Shown here: one piece after another, positions 25,488-34,444 of the stretch
Layout of the letters: each line of letters begins with the position of its first letter
Numbering within the stretch: position 1 is the first letter of the stretch
Source of the DNA: Chitinophaga pinensis
Lineage (GTDB): Bacteria > Bacteroidota > Bacteroidia > Chitinophagales > Chitinophagaceae
NCBI GenBank assembly: GCA_945870985.1
Contig: CAMBUH010000008.1
Location: 1 to 34,444, forward strand
Length of the DNA: 34,444 nt
Direction of reading: 5' to 3'
Position numbers and translations under genes: made by a program
The notes under the pieces: generated by a model
Database searches by the model: none
What the model saw: only the letters and a program-made list of their open reading frames with translations
Told to the model about the DNA's origin: nothing

Positions 25488-28106
25488 TTAGTTTAACAGG
25501 GCCCGGATGCTATCAATTACCTGCTGGAGATTTGAAGGGTTTTGTCCGCCAGCGGTAGCCAGTGTTTTTGCCCCACCGCCCCCACCTTTTATAAGGGGGG
25601 CAACGGTTTGCTTAATCATTTGGCCGGCATCCAGCTGTTTTTCAGCGGCGGTTTGGTCGTCTATTAATATTGCCACCTGTGCTTTACCTTCTATATTGGC
25701 AGTAAGTACTACCAGGTATCGGGAGAGGTGATTTTTAAGCTGGAAGCAGATTTGTTTAAGTGCATCGGCTTGTGAAACTTCTACTATTGCACCAATAAAT
25801 TGAATTTCGCCCAGTTTGGTTGCATGCTTAATCAGTTCCGGAACGAGTTGGTTCAACTGCTTTGTTTCCAGGCTTTCGATTTTCTTTTTCAGTTCGGTAT
25901 TCTCATGTAAAACCTGCTGAAGTGCTCGGGTAATTTCTGCCGGATTTTTTAGTGCCTGTTTCAGTTCATTAAGGGTAGCTGATTCTTGAAACATGAGTTG
26001 CAGGGCAGCTTCTCCGCTCACGGCTTCTATTCTTCGCACTCCGGCCGCAACGGCTGTTTCGTGTTGTATTTTCAAAAAGCCAAGCTCACCGGTTCTGCTC
26101 ACATGTGTGCCGCCACATAATTCTAACGAGTAATTTGGATCCATGGTTACTACCCTTACTCTTTCCCCATATTTTTCTCCGAACAGTGCCATTGCCCCTT
26201 TTGCCATGGCTGTTTCTTTTTCCATTTCCTCTATCTGTACCGGAATATTTTTTCTAATTTTTTCATTCACCAGTTTTTCTATTGCCTGTAATTCTTCTTC
26301 AGTCATTTTACTGAAATGAGAGAAGTCGAAACGGAGCTGGTGTTCGTTCACCAAACTTCCCTTTTGCGCTACATGGGTACCCAGCACATTTCTAAGCGCT
26401 GCGTGCAAAAGGTGGGTAGCACTGTGGTGTATGGTGGTTGATTGGCGTGTAGAGGCATCTACGGTGGCCAAAACTTCTGCGCTAGGTTGGGAAGGCAGTT
26501 GGGCAGTAACGTGTATAATCAGGTTATTTTCTTTTTTGGTGTCTATTACCTGGATATGCTCATCCCCAAACCGTAAGTTGCCCCGATCGCCCACTTGTCC
26601 GCCACTTTCTGCATAAAAGGGAGTGGCTTCTAAAACCAATTGATAAGATTCTTTCCCTTTCGATTTCACCTTTCGGTACCTCACTAAACGGGTAGTAAGT
26701 GAAAGTGAATCGTACCCAACAAAGGCGGTGGCTGCATCTTCATGAAGAATGATCCAATCTTCGGTATCCAACGAAGTAGCAGCGCGACTCCTATTTTTTT
26801 GTTGCTGCATTTCCTCGTCGAATTCTTTTTCGTTGATGCTCCGCCCCTGTTCCGATGCGATCAAGCGAGTTAAGTCTGGAGGAAATCCAAACGTATCGAA
26901 TAATTCAAAAACAGATTTTCCGGGTATCTCTTTTTCATTCGTTGCAAGCATATCATCCATTCTTTTCAACCCCTTTTCCAGGGTTTTTAAGAAGGCTTCT
27001 TCCTCTTCCCGAATTACTCTGCCCACAAAATCTTGTTGTTGAATTAATTCAGGAAACACCTGTTCAAATTGGGCAGACAGTAATGGGATGAGTTGGTATA
27101 AAAGGGGCTGGCGATACTCTAAGTAAGAATAGTAGTACCGCACTGCTCTGCGAAGAATTCTTCTGATTACATAGCCAGCGCCGGTATTGGAAGGCAGTTG
27201 GCCATCCGCAATGGTAAAAGCGATTGCGCGGATATGGTCGGATAAAACCCGAAATGCAACAGCCTGTTTACTATCACCGGCATCATAGGTTTTTTGGGTA
27301 ATCCGCTCAACGGCAGCGATGGTTCCGGAGAAAATATCGGTGTCGTAGTTGCTTTGTTTTCCCTGAATCACCCGAACCAGTCGTTCAAAGCCCATACCGG
27401 TATCCACGTGCCGGGTAGGCAGTGCCTGGAGGGTTCCATCCTTTAACCGGTTGTATTGGATAAATACATTGTTCCAGATTTCAATTACCTGAGGATGATC
27501 TTTATTTACCAGATCTTTTCCGGGAATTTTTGTTCTTTCTTCATCTGAGCGGCAGTCAACATGAATTTCCGAGCAGGGTCCGCATGGGCCGGCATCTCCC
27601 ATTTCCCAGAAATTATCTTTTTTATTTCCAAACAGAATTCTTTCTGCTGGCACTAGCTTTTTCCATTCTTCCAGAGCGATGGTGGAGGCGGGGATACCTT
27701 CGGATGCATCTCCCTCAAATACCGTAACATACAGCCTGTCTTTATCAAGTTTATAAACTTCAGTAAGCAATTCCCAGCTCCAGGCGATGGCTTCGGCTTT
27801 AAAATAATCGCCAAAGCTCCAATTACCCAACATTTCAAACATGGTATGGTGGTAGGTATCAACGCCTACTTCTTCTAGGTCGTTATGTTTACCGCTAACC
27901 CGCAAACATTTTTGGGTATCAGCTACCCGGGGATATTCGGGTTTTTTATTTCCCAGAAAATAGTCTTTAAACTGATTCATCCCTGCATTGGTAAACAACA
28001 GGGTTGGGTCGTTTTTCACAACGATAGGGGCTGAGGGTACGATATGGTGGTTTTTGGACTTAAAAAAGTCTAAAAAATGTTGTCTTATCTGGGCACTTGT
28101 CATCAT
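25488..28106 (-). CDS. alaS: alanine--tRNA ligase
   Basis: IRQHFLDFFKSKNHHIVPSAPIV, NAGMNQFKDYFLG, CGGTHVSRTGELG, C-terminal GGGGGAKTLATAGG. Confidence 0.98.
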   Translation of the reverse strand: MMTSAQIRQHFLDFFKSKNHHIVPSAPIVVKNDPTLLFTNAGMNQFKDYFLGNKKPEYPRVADTQKCLRVSGKHNDLEEVGVDTYHHTMFEMLGNWSFGDYFKAEAIAWSWELLTEVYKLDKDRLYVTVFEGDASEGIPASTIALEEWKKLVPAERILFGNKKDNFWEMGDAGPCGPCSEIHVDCRSDEERTKIPGKDLVNKDHPQVIEIWNNVFIQYNRLKDGTLQALPTRHVDTGMGFERLVRVIQGKQSNYDTDIFSGTIAAVERITQKTYDAGDSKQAVAFRVLSDHIRAIAFTIADGQLPSNTGAGYVIRRILRRAVRYYYSYLEYRQPLLYQLIPLLSAQFEQVFPELIQQQDFVGRVIREEEEAFLKTLEKGLKRMDDMLATNEKEIPGKSVFELFDTFGFPPDLTRLIASEQGRSINEKEFDEEMQQQKNRSRAATSLDTEDWIILHEDAATAFVGYDSLSLTTRLVRYRKVKSKGKESYQLVLEATPFYAESGGQVGDRGNLRFGDEHIQVIDTKKENNLIIHVTAQLPSQPSAEVLATVDASTRQSTTIHHSATHLLHAALRNVLGTHVAQKGSLVNEHQLRFDFSHFSKMTEEELQAIEKLVNEKIRKNIPVQIEEMEKETAMAKGAMALFGEKYGERVRVVTMDPNYSLELCGGTHVSRTGELGFLKIQHETAVAAGVRRIEAVSGEAALQLMFQESATLNELKQALKNPAEITRALQQVLHENTELKKKIESLETKQLNQLVPELIKHATKLGEIQFIGAIVEVSQADALKQICFQLKNHLSRYLVVLTANIEGKAQVAILIDDQTAAEKQLDAGQMIKQTVAPLIKGGGGGAKTLATAGGQNPSNLQQVIDSIRALLN

Positions 28107-28172
28107 CCGTAAAAAAAGTTTACTCCCATAATTAGGCCGTTAGAAACTATATTTGGGGCTGTTTTGGGTTGG

Positions 28173-28180
28173 CAAAGGTA
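28173..28180 (-). promoter_or_regulatory. candidate Bacteroidetes -7 box (TACCTTTG) for alaS
   Basis: Exact match to TAnnTTTG on the minus strand, 66 bp upstream of the alaS start. Confidence 0.35.
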
Positions 28181-28269
28181 AGGAAATGGCTCCGGAGAAA
28201 AGGAGGTTGCCTGGGCAAATATCCTTAGAGTTTATCTGATATAATTGGCAGATTGTAAAGCGTTGGTTC

Positions 28270-29241
28270 ATGAAAAAGGTCAAGTATTTCTACAATACCC
28301 ATACCCTCCGCTTCGAGAAGTTGGAGACGCCCTTGCGCGTTCGTTTGTTAAAAGTGATAGGTTTTATTGCTGCTTCCATTGTAACTGGATTGCTCATTTA
28401 CACCATTGCCTTCCGATATTTTGCTTCTCCCCGCGAAAAAATTCTGCGCCAGCAGAACGAAAGTTTTCAAGAGAACTATACCTTGCTAATGGAGCGGGTA
28501 AAACAGTTGGAGTTGCAGATGGATGAAATTGAGAACCGCGATAATAATGTGTACCGAACCATTTTTGGCGCCTCGCCCATTCCAGATAGTGCCCGGGTAA
28601 AGGATATGGAGCGCCGAAAAGAAGTGAAATTAGTTCAAAGTATGGGAGAGGATGCCTTGATTATAAGCATCAACACGCAATTGAACCGCTTGGCTTTATT
28701 AGAAGCCTATCAACTGAAATCCTTCGATGAAATTACCCGGCTGGTAAAGAATAAGGAAGTATGGCTGGCATCTATGCCCTCTATTCAACCAATCAGCAAT
28801 AAAAATCTTACCCGCATTGGTTCTGGTTTTGGGTATCGGATTGATCCGGTATATAAAGACAGGCGGGCACATAAAGGAATTGATTTTACATCCCCGTTGG
28901 GTACCCCCATTTATGCTACCGGTGATGGAAAAGTGGTGGATGCTGGGTTTAGTACGGGCGGACATGGGAACAGGGTGGTAATCAATCATGGATTTGGCTA
29001 TCAAACCCTTTATGGCCATATGTATCGGATTAAAGCCCGGGTTGGGGATGAGGTAAAGCGGGGCGAAGTGATTGGATATGTAGGTAGTACCGGGAAAAGT
29101 ACCGGTCCGCATGTGCATTATGAGGTGCATCATAATGGTGTAGAGGTAGACCCTATATATTTCTTTTATAATGATTTGAGTCCGGCCCAGTTCGACCGGA
29201 TTTTAAAGTTAGCTGCTACCAGTAACCAGAGTATGGATTAG
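28270..29241 (+). CDS. M23 family metallopeptidase (LytM-type murein endopeptidase)
   Basis: IGSGFGYRIDPVYKDRRAHKGIDFTSPLGTPIYATGDGKVVDAG...GFGYQTLYGHM...GPHVHYEV; N-terminal TM and coiled coil. Confidence 0.95.
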   Translation: MKKVKYFYNTHTLRFEKLETPLRVRLLKVIGFIAASIVTGLLIYTIAFRYFASPREKILRQQNESFQENYTLLMERVKQLELQMDEIENRDNNVYRTIFGASPIPDSARVKDMERRKEVKLVQSMGEDALIISINTQLNRLALLEAYQLKSFDEITRLVKNKEVWLASMPSIQPISNKNLTRIGSGFGYRIDPVYKDRRAHKGIDFTSPLGTPIYATGDGKVVDAGFSTGGHGNRVVINHGFGYQTLYGHMYRIKARVGDEVKRGEVIGYVGSTGKSTGPHVHYEVHHNGVEVDPIYFFYNDLSPAQFDRILKLAATSNQSMD

Positions 29242-29298
29242 GTTTTTTTGAACAAAAATCCCCTTGAGTTGTAAGATAGAGTCACTGAAACATACGCT

Positions 29299-29529
29299 GT
29301 GGAACCGGGCATACGTCAATACTTAATCAGAATACTAAATACCCTAGGCATTGGGCTCCTTTGGATGGGCATCAACACCACAGTCGGCATTATGTTAGGA
29401 TACGGAATCATTGATGGAGGGTTCCGACTGGGAAATGGTATTTTTTATACTTGGTTTTTCCTCAGTATGGGTGTTTTTATTTGGTGGATCTATCGCATCT
29501 GGCGCGAACCGATTCAATTTGAAGAGTAG
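29299..29529 (+). CDS. small hypothetical membrane protein (GTG start)
   Basis: 76 aa with two hydrophobic stretches; IWWIYRIWREPIQFEE C-terminus; tail-to-tail with the prohibitin gene. Confidence 0.55.
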   Translation: MEPGIRQYLIRILNTLGIGLLWMGINTTVGIMLGYGIIDGGFRLGNGIFYTWFFLSMGVFIWWIYRIWREPIQFEE

Positions 29530-29550
29530 GACGCCTTTATCGGAACCGCT

Positions 29551-30456
29551 TTAATTTTTCCCATCTAGTATTACCGGCGTTTTTCCTCCATTCATTATAA
29601 TCACTTTCGCATTGGGAGAAGTCATTAATCCCTTCATCGCCTGAATCTGTTCGTATTGAAGTTGCTTATCACCCAAGCCTGAGCTGATAATTTTCTGATA
29701 GTCGGCAATACCTTGGGCTTCTACCCGCTTTCTATCGGCTTCCTGTTTTTCTTTCTGCAGCACAAACTCCATCTTTTGTGCATCTTGTTCGGCTTTAATT
29801 TTTTCTTCGATGGATGCTTTTACTGTGTTAGGCAGGGTAATATTTCTAACCAACAACTGTTCTAAAATCAGGCCTCTTTTTTTAAAGTCGTCTTCTATGC
29901 TCTTGAATATTTTTGATTGAAAAACATCCCTTTTGGTAGAATATAAATCAACTGCCGTAAAATATACTGCGTTGTCGCGCATCTTCGTGCGGGTGAGGGG
30001 TCGGATGATTTTGTTTTGATAATCTATACCGGTTTCTCTAACCAGTCGCGGAGCTTCCAGGGGTAGAACGCTGTAGAGTACGGTTAAATCGATGGTAACT
30101 TCCAATCCATCTGCGGTTAGCACACGAATCGCATCGTCACCTTCTTTTTCTCCCTCATCATGCACGCCACTCATGGTGTAGTTTTGGGTTTTTACATCTA
30201 CCTCCAACACATCCATTAAGGGATTAATTAGATTCAATCCACTAGGTAATACATTACTTTGAATTTTACCAAACAGTGATTGAACGCCTACTTTACCGGC
30301 ATCAATTTGCTTAACCGAAGACCAAAGCAATCCCAGAATGCCGATGATGAGTCCGCTCCAGTAGAGACCTTTTCCTATAGTTGCTAATTCTGCCCGATTT
30401 TTTTTCAGTATCATGCCTACTAAGGCGATGAGGAGTCCGATGATAATGATAGCCAT
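29551..30456 (-). CDS. prohibitin / SPFH-domain family protein
   Basis: VKQIDAGKVGVQSLFGKIQ...LPSGLNLINPLMDV, ILEQLLVRNITLPNTVKASIEEKIKAEQDAQKMEFVLQKEKQEADRKRVEAQGIADYQKII. Confidence 0.92.
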   Translation of the reverse strand: MAIIIIGLLIALVGMILKKNRAELATIGKGLYWSGLIIGILGLLWSSVKQIDAGKVGVQSLFGKIQSNVLPSGLNLINPLMDVLEVDVKTQNYTMSGVHDEGEKEGDDAIRVLTADGLEVTIDLTVLYSVLPLEAPRLVRETGIDYQNKIIRPLTRTKMRDNAVYFTAVDLYSTKRDVFQSKIFKSIEDDFKKRGLILEQLLVRNITLPNTVKASIEEKIKAEQDAQKMEFVLQKEKQEADRKRVEAQGIADYQKIISSGLGDKQLQYEQIQAMKGLMTSPNAKVIIMNGGKTPVILDGKN

Positions 30457-30515
30457 ACAATTTTCTTTTAATAATTAGTATACTGGTTCGTTTATATATT
30501 ACAAAGTGCAACCAA

Positions 30516-30941
30516 TCAACTGGTATGATCGGCAATAATCAGCCATTTTCCCTTGATTTTTCGTAGCCAAAGGGTAAAATAGCCACTAGCGTTTCCCATT
30601 TTTCTTGTTAGGAGAAATTGGCCCAATACAAATCCATGAGTGGGGGAGATCTGTTCGATTTGTAAAAGAGTAAACTGTAGCTTACCCATAACAAGGGTAT
30701 CGGGATAATTTTTTCGATAATTAAGTAATGTGGTATTGTATCCATATACCGGGCCATTTTTGCCAACGAACAATAAGCTATCGCTGTTCCAGTATCCATT
30801 CATAAACTCAGCAATATCTCCCCGGTTCCAGGCAATGGTTTGGTTTTGCATGATTTTTCTGGTAGCTGCTTCAAAAGAATCTTGTGCGTTACCCTGTAGG
30901 CCAACAGATAAGTAGAAGCACATCAGGAGTGTATATTTCAT
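30516..30941 (-). CDS. nuclear transport factor 2-like / DUF4440 family exported protein
   Basis: IMQNQTIAWNRGDIAEFMNGYWNSDSLLFVGKNGPVYGYNTTLLNYRKNYPD...LWLRKIKGKWLIIADHTS. Confidence 0.85.
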   Translation of the reverse strand: MKYTLLMCFYLSVGLQGNAQDSFEAATRKIMQNQTIAWNRGDIAEFMNGYWNSDSLLFVGKNGPVYGYNTTLLNYRKNYPDTLVMGKLQFTLLQIEQISPTHGFVLGQFLLTRKMGNASGYFTLWLRKIKGKWLIIADHTS

Positions 30942-31062
30942 AAAAAAGTTCTAGTGGTTTTCTATTGTAAGGTATGAAAGGAAAACCAACTAATCCGGAG
31001 TTTTATGGGAAAGCTTCCCCAATCTAATGGGATTCGTATCTTCCCACCAATAATTATTACGA

Positions 31063-31674
31063 ATGTATTATCGTAAACACCTTCGGAAAGATCCGGTGCT
31101 GGCACTTCTGGTAGTAAATGTAAGGGAATTGCCGGGAGTGCAGAGTAATATTCCAGTTCGCTTAATGAGTGCCATTGTTAGTCAGCAACTTAGTACCCGG
31201 GTTGCAGCGGTAATTTGGAGTAGATTTTTGGGTTTGTACAATGGGCGGGAACCCTCTTGCAAGCGGGTTTTGGAAACTCCCTCCGAAAAACTACGCTCGG
31301 TTGGGCTCTCTGAGGCCAAGGTGAGTTATGTGAAGTCGGTCGCTTCGTTTTGTTTGGAGCATACAATAACGGCTAAGCGATTAAGCACCCTATCGGATGA
31401 GGAGGTGATTCATTTGCTTACGCAGATTAAGGGAGTGGGGGTATGGACGGTTCAGATGTTATTGATGTTTTCGTTAGACAGGCCCGATGTTTTTGCACCG
31501 GATGATGGGGGCATTCAGCAGGCAATGGCCGCTCTTTACGGACTAGATTATACAAATAAGCGGCAGTTGAAAGAAAGCATGAATGCTATTGCCGAGCAAT
31601 GGAGACCCTATCGTTCGTTTGCTTGTATTCACTTATGGGAATGGAAAGACCGTGACCGAAAAAAAGACGGTTAA
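31063..31674 (+). CDS. DNA-3-methyladenine glycosylase 2 family protein (AlkA-like, HhH-GPD)
   Basis: AIVSQQLSTRVAAVIWSRF, HhH LTQIKGVGVWTVQMLLMF, RPDVFAPDDGGIQQAM with catalytic Asp, WRPYRSFACIHLWEW. Confidence 0.92.
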   Translation: MYYRKHLRKDPVLALLVVNVRELPGVQSNIPVRLMSAIVSQQLSTRVAAVIWSRFLGLYNGREPSCKRVLETPSEKLRSVGLSEAKVSYVKSVASFCLEHTITAKRLSTLSDEEVIHLLTQIKGVGVWTVQMLLMFSLDRPDVFAPDDGGIQQAMAALYGLDYTNKRQLKESMNAIAEQWRPYRSFACIHLWEWKDRDRKKDG

Positions 31675-34256
31675 GCAGAATTACGCGCTGCGTTGATGAT
31701 GCCAAACATGGTTCGGGTAACTAGTTTTTCCAGCACCTCTCTGGTTTCGGCGTCTATCGCGGGCTGTTGTAAACGATGCAAGGCATATTGCTGAATGGTT
31801 AGCAGTGGCAATACAATGGTATCACGCAATTGAATACTTGCCCGGCCGGTTTTGTCATCCTGCATCAATTCTCGACTATCACTTAGTTCTAGCACTAATT
31901 GTTGTGTGAGGTCGAATTCCTGTTTAATCAACTGCCAAATAGCACCAAACTGTGAATCGTACTGAACATTTTGTGTGAGGGCAAAATACGACTTTAGCAT
32001 GCTCATCATGCTATTATCGATGAGGGTTTTGAAGAATAATACATTCTTAAACAAGCTTTTCATATCTGCCCAGCAGGCCTTGTCTTTCATATGTTGCAGA
32101 GCGGTTCCCACCCCAAAAAATCCCGGAACATTTTGTTTCAATTGACTCCAGCTACCAACAAATGGAACTGCGCGAAGGTCTTCGAATCGAAGTTCAGTCT
32201 GGCCGCCACGTTTGGCGGGCCGACTGGCGATATTAGTTTTGCTATAATAGTTTAGGGGGCTAAATGTTTGCAGGTACGGAAGAAATAGGGGATTACATTT
32301 AAATGATTGATAGGCGGCATAACTAACTTCCCCCAGTTCGTTTAGCAGGTTTCGTTCGTGTTGAGAGAGTTGAGGTTTTTGCGAGTTAAAAATTTCGTTA
32401 CGAATTCCGGCAGAAAGCAGTTGTTCGAGATTGTATTGTGAAGATTGGATGGTGCCGAAATTAGAGGTGATGGTTTGTCCCTGAATAGTTAATTGAATTT
32501 CTTCGTTTTCAATCAAGTTACCTTGGGATGCGTAAAACTGGTGGGTTTTTCCTCCTCCTCTGGAGGGCGGGCCTCCTCTTCCATCAAAGAAGCTGGCTTT
32601 GATATTGTATTTATTAGAGATGGCGGTAAGGTTTTCTTTGGCACGGTAAATGCTCCAATTAGCTTGCAGGTAGCCACCATCTTTGGTGCCATCGCTGAAT
32701 CCCAGCATTATGGTTTGTTGCTGATTTCTTAGTTTCAGATGATCGCTATAAAGCGGGTAGCGGTAGAGCGCTTCCATAATTTTTTCTGCTTCCTGTAAAT
32801 CATCAATGGTTTCGAACAGGGGAATGATGTCAACTGTTAGTTTCTGTGATTCCCATCCACATAGTGTAAACAGGGCCATTACTTCCAGCACATTTACAGC
32901 ACTTTGGCAATTGCTGATGATGTAGCGATGGCAACCGGATACTTCATTGTTTACCTGAATGTCTGCGATGGCATAGATGCTTTCGAGGGTATCTCGGGCT
33001 ATTCCGGGTTCGAACAGTTCGGCTTCCAGTTGTCCGTGCAGGGTTCCCAGCCAGGTTATTTTTTCCGTTTCGGAGAGGGAAGTATAGTTGTCTGGCAGAA
33101 TTCGGGCATAGTATTTTTGTTTACACTGGCGATCTAGTTCGAGTAATACCTGAGTATGAATACGGCTATCTTGCCTGATATCGAGGGAGGCAAAATGGGT
33201 GCCGAAGATGCGTACTTTATTTATCAGGTTATCGAGTTGCGGCAGGTAGAGTGAATGGTGGTATTGAACAATAAAATCTCGGATGGCAGTAAGTTTTTCT
33301 AGCAAGCTGGTTTTTGTGATGCGTTCAGCTTCCGAGGGGCGAAAAACATTTTCATAAAGTAGCGATTCTACTTCTGTAACCAATTGTTCAACGTTGGAGA
33401 AGGTAAGGCGGCGCTTTAGTTTTCGAATATCGCGGTAATAGCATACGATTATGGCACTGCGAAGTGCTTCTGCTACTTTGCGGGTAGTGGCGGCATCAAC
33501 AAATGGGTTACCATCCCGATCTCCTCCTGGCCAAAACCCTAATTGAATAAACGGATTATCGCCGTTATATTCACCCTCAAAAATTTCTCTGTTAATGAAG
33601 GAATAAATATTTCCTATTGAGTGGTAAAAAATATTTTCCAGGTACCACATGAGGTTAACTGCTTCGTCGTAGGGGGTGGGTTGTTTTTTATTAAAGAAGG
33701 GGGTAAGTCCTAATTGTTGGATATATGAGTTGATGGTTGGGAAATCGTTTTTACTGATAGCATCCTGCATATCGTGAATAATTCCCAGCACAGTACCGGG
33801 ATAAAACTGGGTGGGATGTGCGGTTAATACGATGCGAACAGAGAATTTTTTCAGTTTATTTTTGAGGGCTTGGGTTTTCCCAGAAAAATTGGCTTCATTT
33901 AACAAAGCGGTAAGTGTACCCGGTCCATACATGTTATTGGTACTGGTAAAAGCGGCATCTTCAATGGCATCGAATAAAACCACCTGCCGTTCTATGTATT
34001 GGGTAAATTTGAACAGGCGATTTAGTTTTTCGGCATTGGTGGAAACCTGGGTATGTTTGGCAAAAAAGTGGTCGACAATTTCGGTGGCGCTTTTTCCATC
34101 TTCCATCCCTTCTTTACAGGATTGAAGCAATAGAGGAAGCAGGGCGCCCACATTGGCTATGCCGGAGAAGGGGAGTGCGGCAAAGAGGCTGTTATAGATG
34201 ATGTATTTGTCGGCTACATTTCTTTTAAATTGATGAATATATTGAGAGGAGGGCAT
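31671..34256 (-). CDS. ppc: phosphoenolpyruvate carboxylase
   Basis: LTAHPTQFYPGT, GGDRDGNPFV, GFSDGTKDGGYLQANWSIYRA, FFDGRGGPPSRGGG, LRAVPFVGSWSQLKQNVPGFFGVGTAL. Start chosen at MPSSQYIHQFKRN (34256); the ORF extends to 34355. Confidence 0.93.
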   Translation of the reverse strand: MPSSQYIHQFKRNVADKYIIYNSLFAALPFSGIANVGALLPLLLQSCKEGMEDGKSATEIVDHFFAKHTQVSTNAEKLNRLFKFTQYIERQVVLFDAIEDAAFTSTNNMYGPGTLTALLNEANFSGKTQALKNKLKKFSVRIVLTAHPTQFYPGTVLGIIHDMQDAISKNDFPTINSYIQQLGLTPFFNKKQPTPYDEAVNLMWYLENIFYHSIGNIYSFINREIFEGEYNGDNPFIQLGFWPGGDRDGNPFVDAATTRKVAEALRSAIIVCYYRDIRKLKRRLTFSNVEQLVTEVESLLYENVFRPSEAERITKTSLLEKLTAIRDFIVQYHHSLYLPQLDNLINKVRIFGTHFASLDIRQDSRIHTQVLLELDRQCKQKYYARILPDNYTSLSETEKITWLGTLHGQLEAELFEPGIARDTLESIYAIADIQVNNEVSGCHRYIISNCQSAVNVLEVMALFTLCGWESQKLTVDIIPLFETIDDLQEAEKIMEALYRYPLYSDHLKLRNQQQTIMLGFSDGTKDGGYLQANWSIYRAKENLTAISNKYNIKASFFDGRGGPPSRGGGKTHQFYASQGNLIENEEIQLTIQGQTITSNFGTIQSSQYNLEQLLSAGIRNEIFNSQKPQLSQHERNLLNELGEVSYAAYQSFKCNPLFLPYLQTFSPLNYYSKTNIASRPAKRGGQTELRFEDLRAVPFVGSWSQLKQNVPGFFGVGTALQHMKDKACWADMKSLFKNVLFFKTLIDNSMMSMLKSYFALTQNVQYDSQFGAIWQLIKQEFDLTQQLVLELSDSRELMQDDKTGRASIQLRDTIVLPLLTIQQYALHRLQQPAIDAETREVLEKLVTRTMFGIINAARNSA

Positions 34257-34362
34257 AAGTGGTTGGTTGTGAATGCGCAGGGTTTGTTTGCGGTGGTTTC
34301 GGTGCTTAAAGATAGCCTGAAAAAAAATAGCCGGAAGGAGCGTCTGCAAAATCAACTCTTTT

Positions 34363-34410
34363 AACTTTTGGAAAGTTCAGAACTTTCCAAAAGTTCTGAA
34401 CTTTCCAAAA
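34363..34410. repeat. nested tandem (2 x 18 bp) and inverted repeat upstream of ppc
   Basis: Tandem GTTCAGAACTTTCCAAAA (34375-34392) / GTTCTGAACTTTCCAAAA (34393-34410), plus inverted copy TTTTGGAAAGTTCAGAAC (34366-34383). Confidence 0.9.
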
Positions 34411-34444
34411 ACTAAGGTTATCATTTTTTTTAATGCGTTAAACT

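Noticed and set aside
25570-25605. C/G-rich low-complexity run (caccgcccccacc...aagggggg)
   Set aside because: It encodes the normal glycine-rich GGGGG motif near the AlaS C-terminus.
28245-28526. 93-aa + ORF overlapping the M23 peptidase start
   Set aside because: Shadow ORF in a different frame; the M23 frame has clear motifs.
30945-31000. Imperfect dyad TGGTTTTC...GAAAACCA between the NTF2-like and glycosylase genes
   Set aside because: Short, long-looped and AT-rich; both flanking genes are divergent here, so no terminator is expected, and chance occurrence is plausible.
34257-34355. N-terminal extension of ppc to ATG at 34355
   Set aside because: MILQTLLPAIFFQAIFKHRNHRKQTLRIHNQPL does not look like Ppc; MPSSQYIHQFKRN at 34256 is the more natural start.
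1-34444. Search for CRISPR arrays, tRNA/rRNA genes, IS/transposase, phage, toxin-antitoxin or defence genes
   Set aside because: No spaced direct-repeat array, no transposase/integrase-like ORF and no recognisable defence domain was seen; intergenic gaps are short and lack cloverleaf-like sequence. This was by-eye only; tRNAscan/Infernal and HMM searches would be decisive.

Overview
This 34.4 kb window looks like a chromosomal housekeeping/cell-envelope segment from a Bacteroidota member, probably Chitinophagaceae-like judging by gene content and Bacteroidetes-type TAnnTTTG promoter boxes. It holds about 28 densely packed CDSs. Recognisable ones include a YncE/phosphoesterase fusion (5'-truncated), a PorZ-like T9SS protein, an ABC/FtsX pair, DUF4836, a GH3 + serine hydrolase fusion, DUF5606, an exported RidA-family protein, DsbA/FrnE, a DegT aminotransferase, sigma-54 (rpoN), an AI-2E family permease, an MMPL/RND permease, a TlpA-like lipoprotein, gatB, DUF1028, a double-PDZ protein, alaS, an M23 peptidase, a prohibitin-like SPFH protein, an NTF2-like protein, an AlkA-type DNA glycosylase and ppc. 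I saw no tRNA, rRNA, CRISPR array, IS element, prophage or recognisable defence system. The signals most worth a second look are: (i) a nested tandem/inverted repeat upstream of ppc that can form two mutually exclusive perfect hairpins; (ii) the 515-bp gap at 11195-11709, which carries what looks like a decayed AraC-type HTH gene, two copies of the palindrome TCTGCCGGCAGA and an orphan terminator-like hairpin; (iii) all seven convergent gene junctions being overlapping or at most 21 bp apart; and (iv) several unusual protein architectures or motifs. No convincing new multi-gene system is visible.
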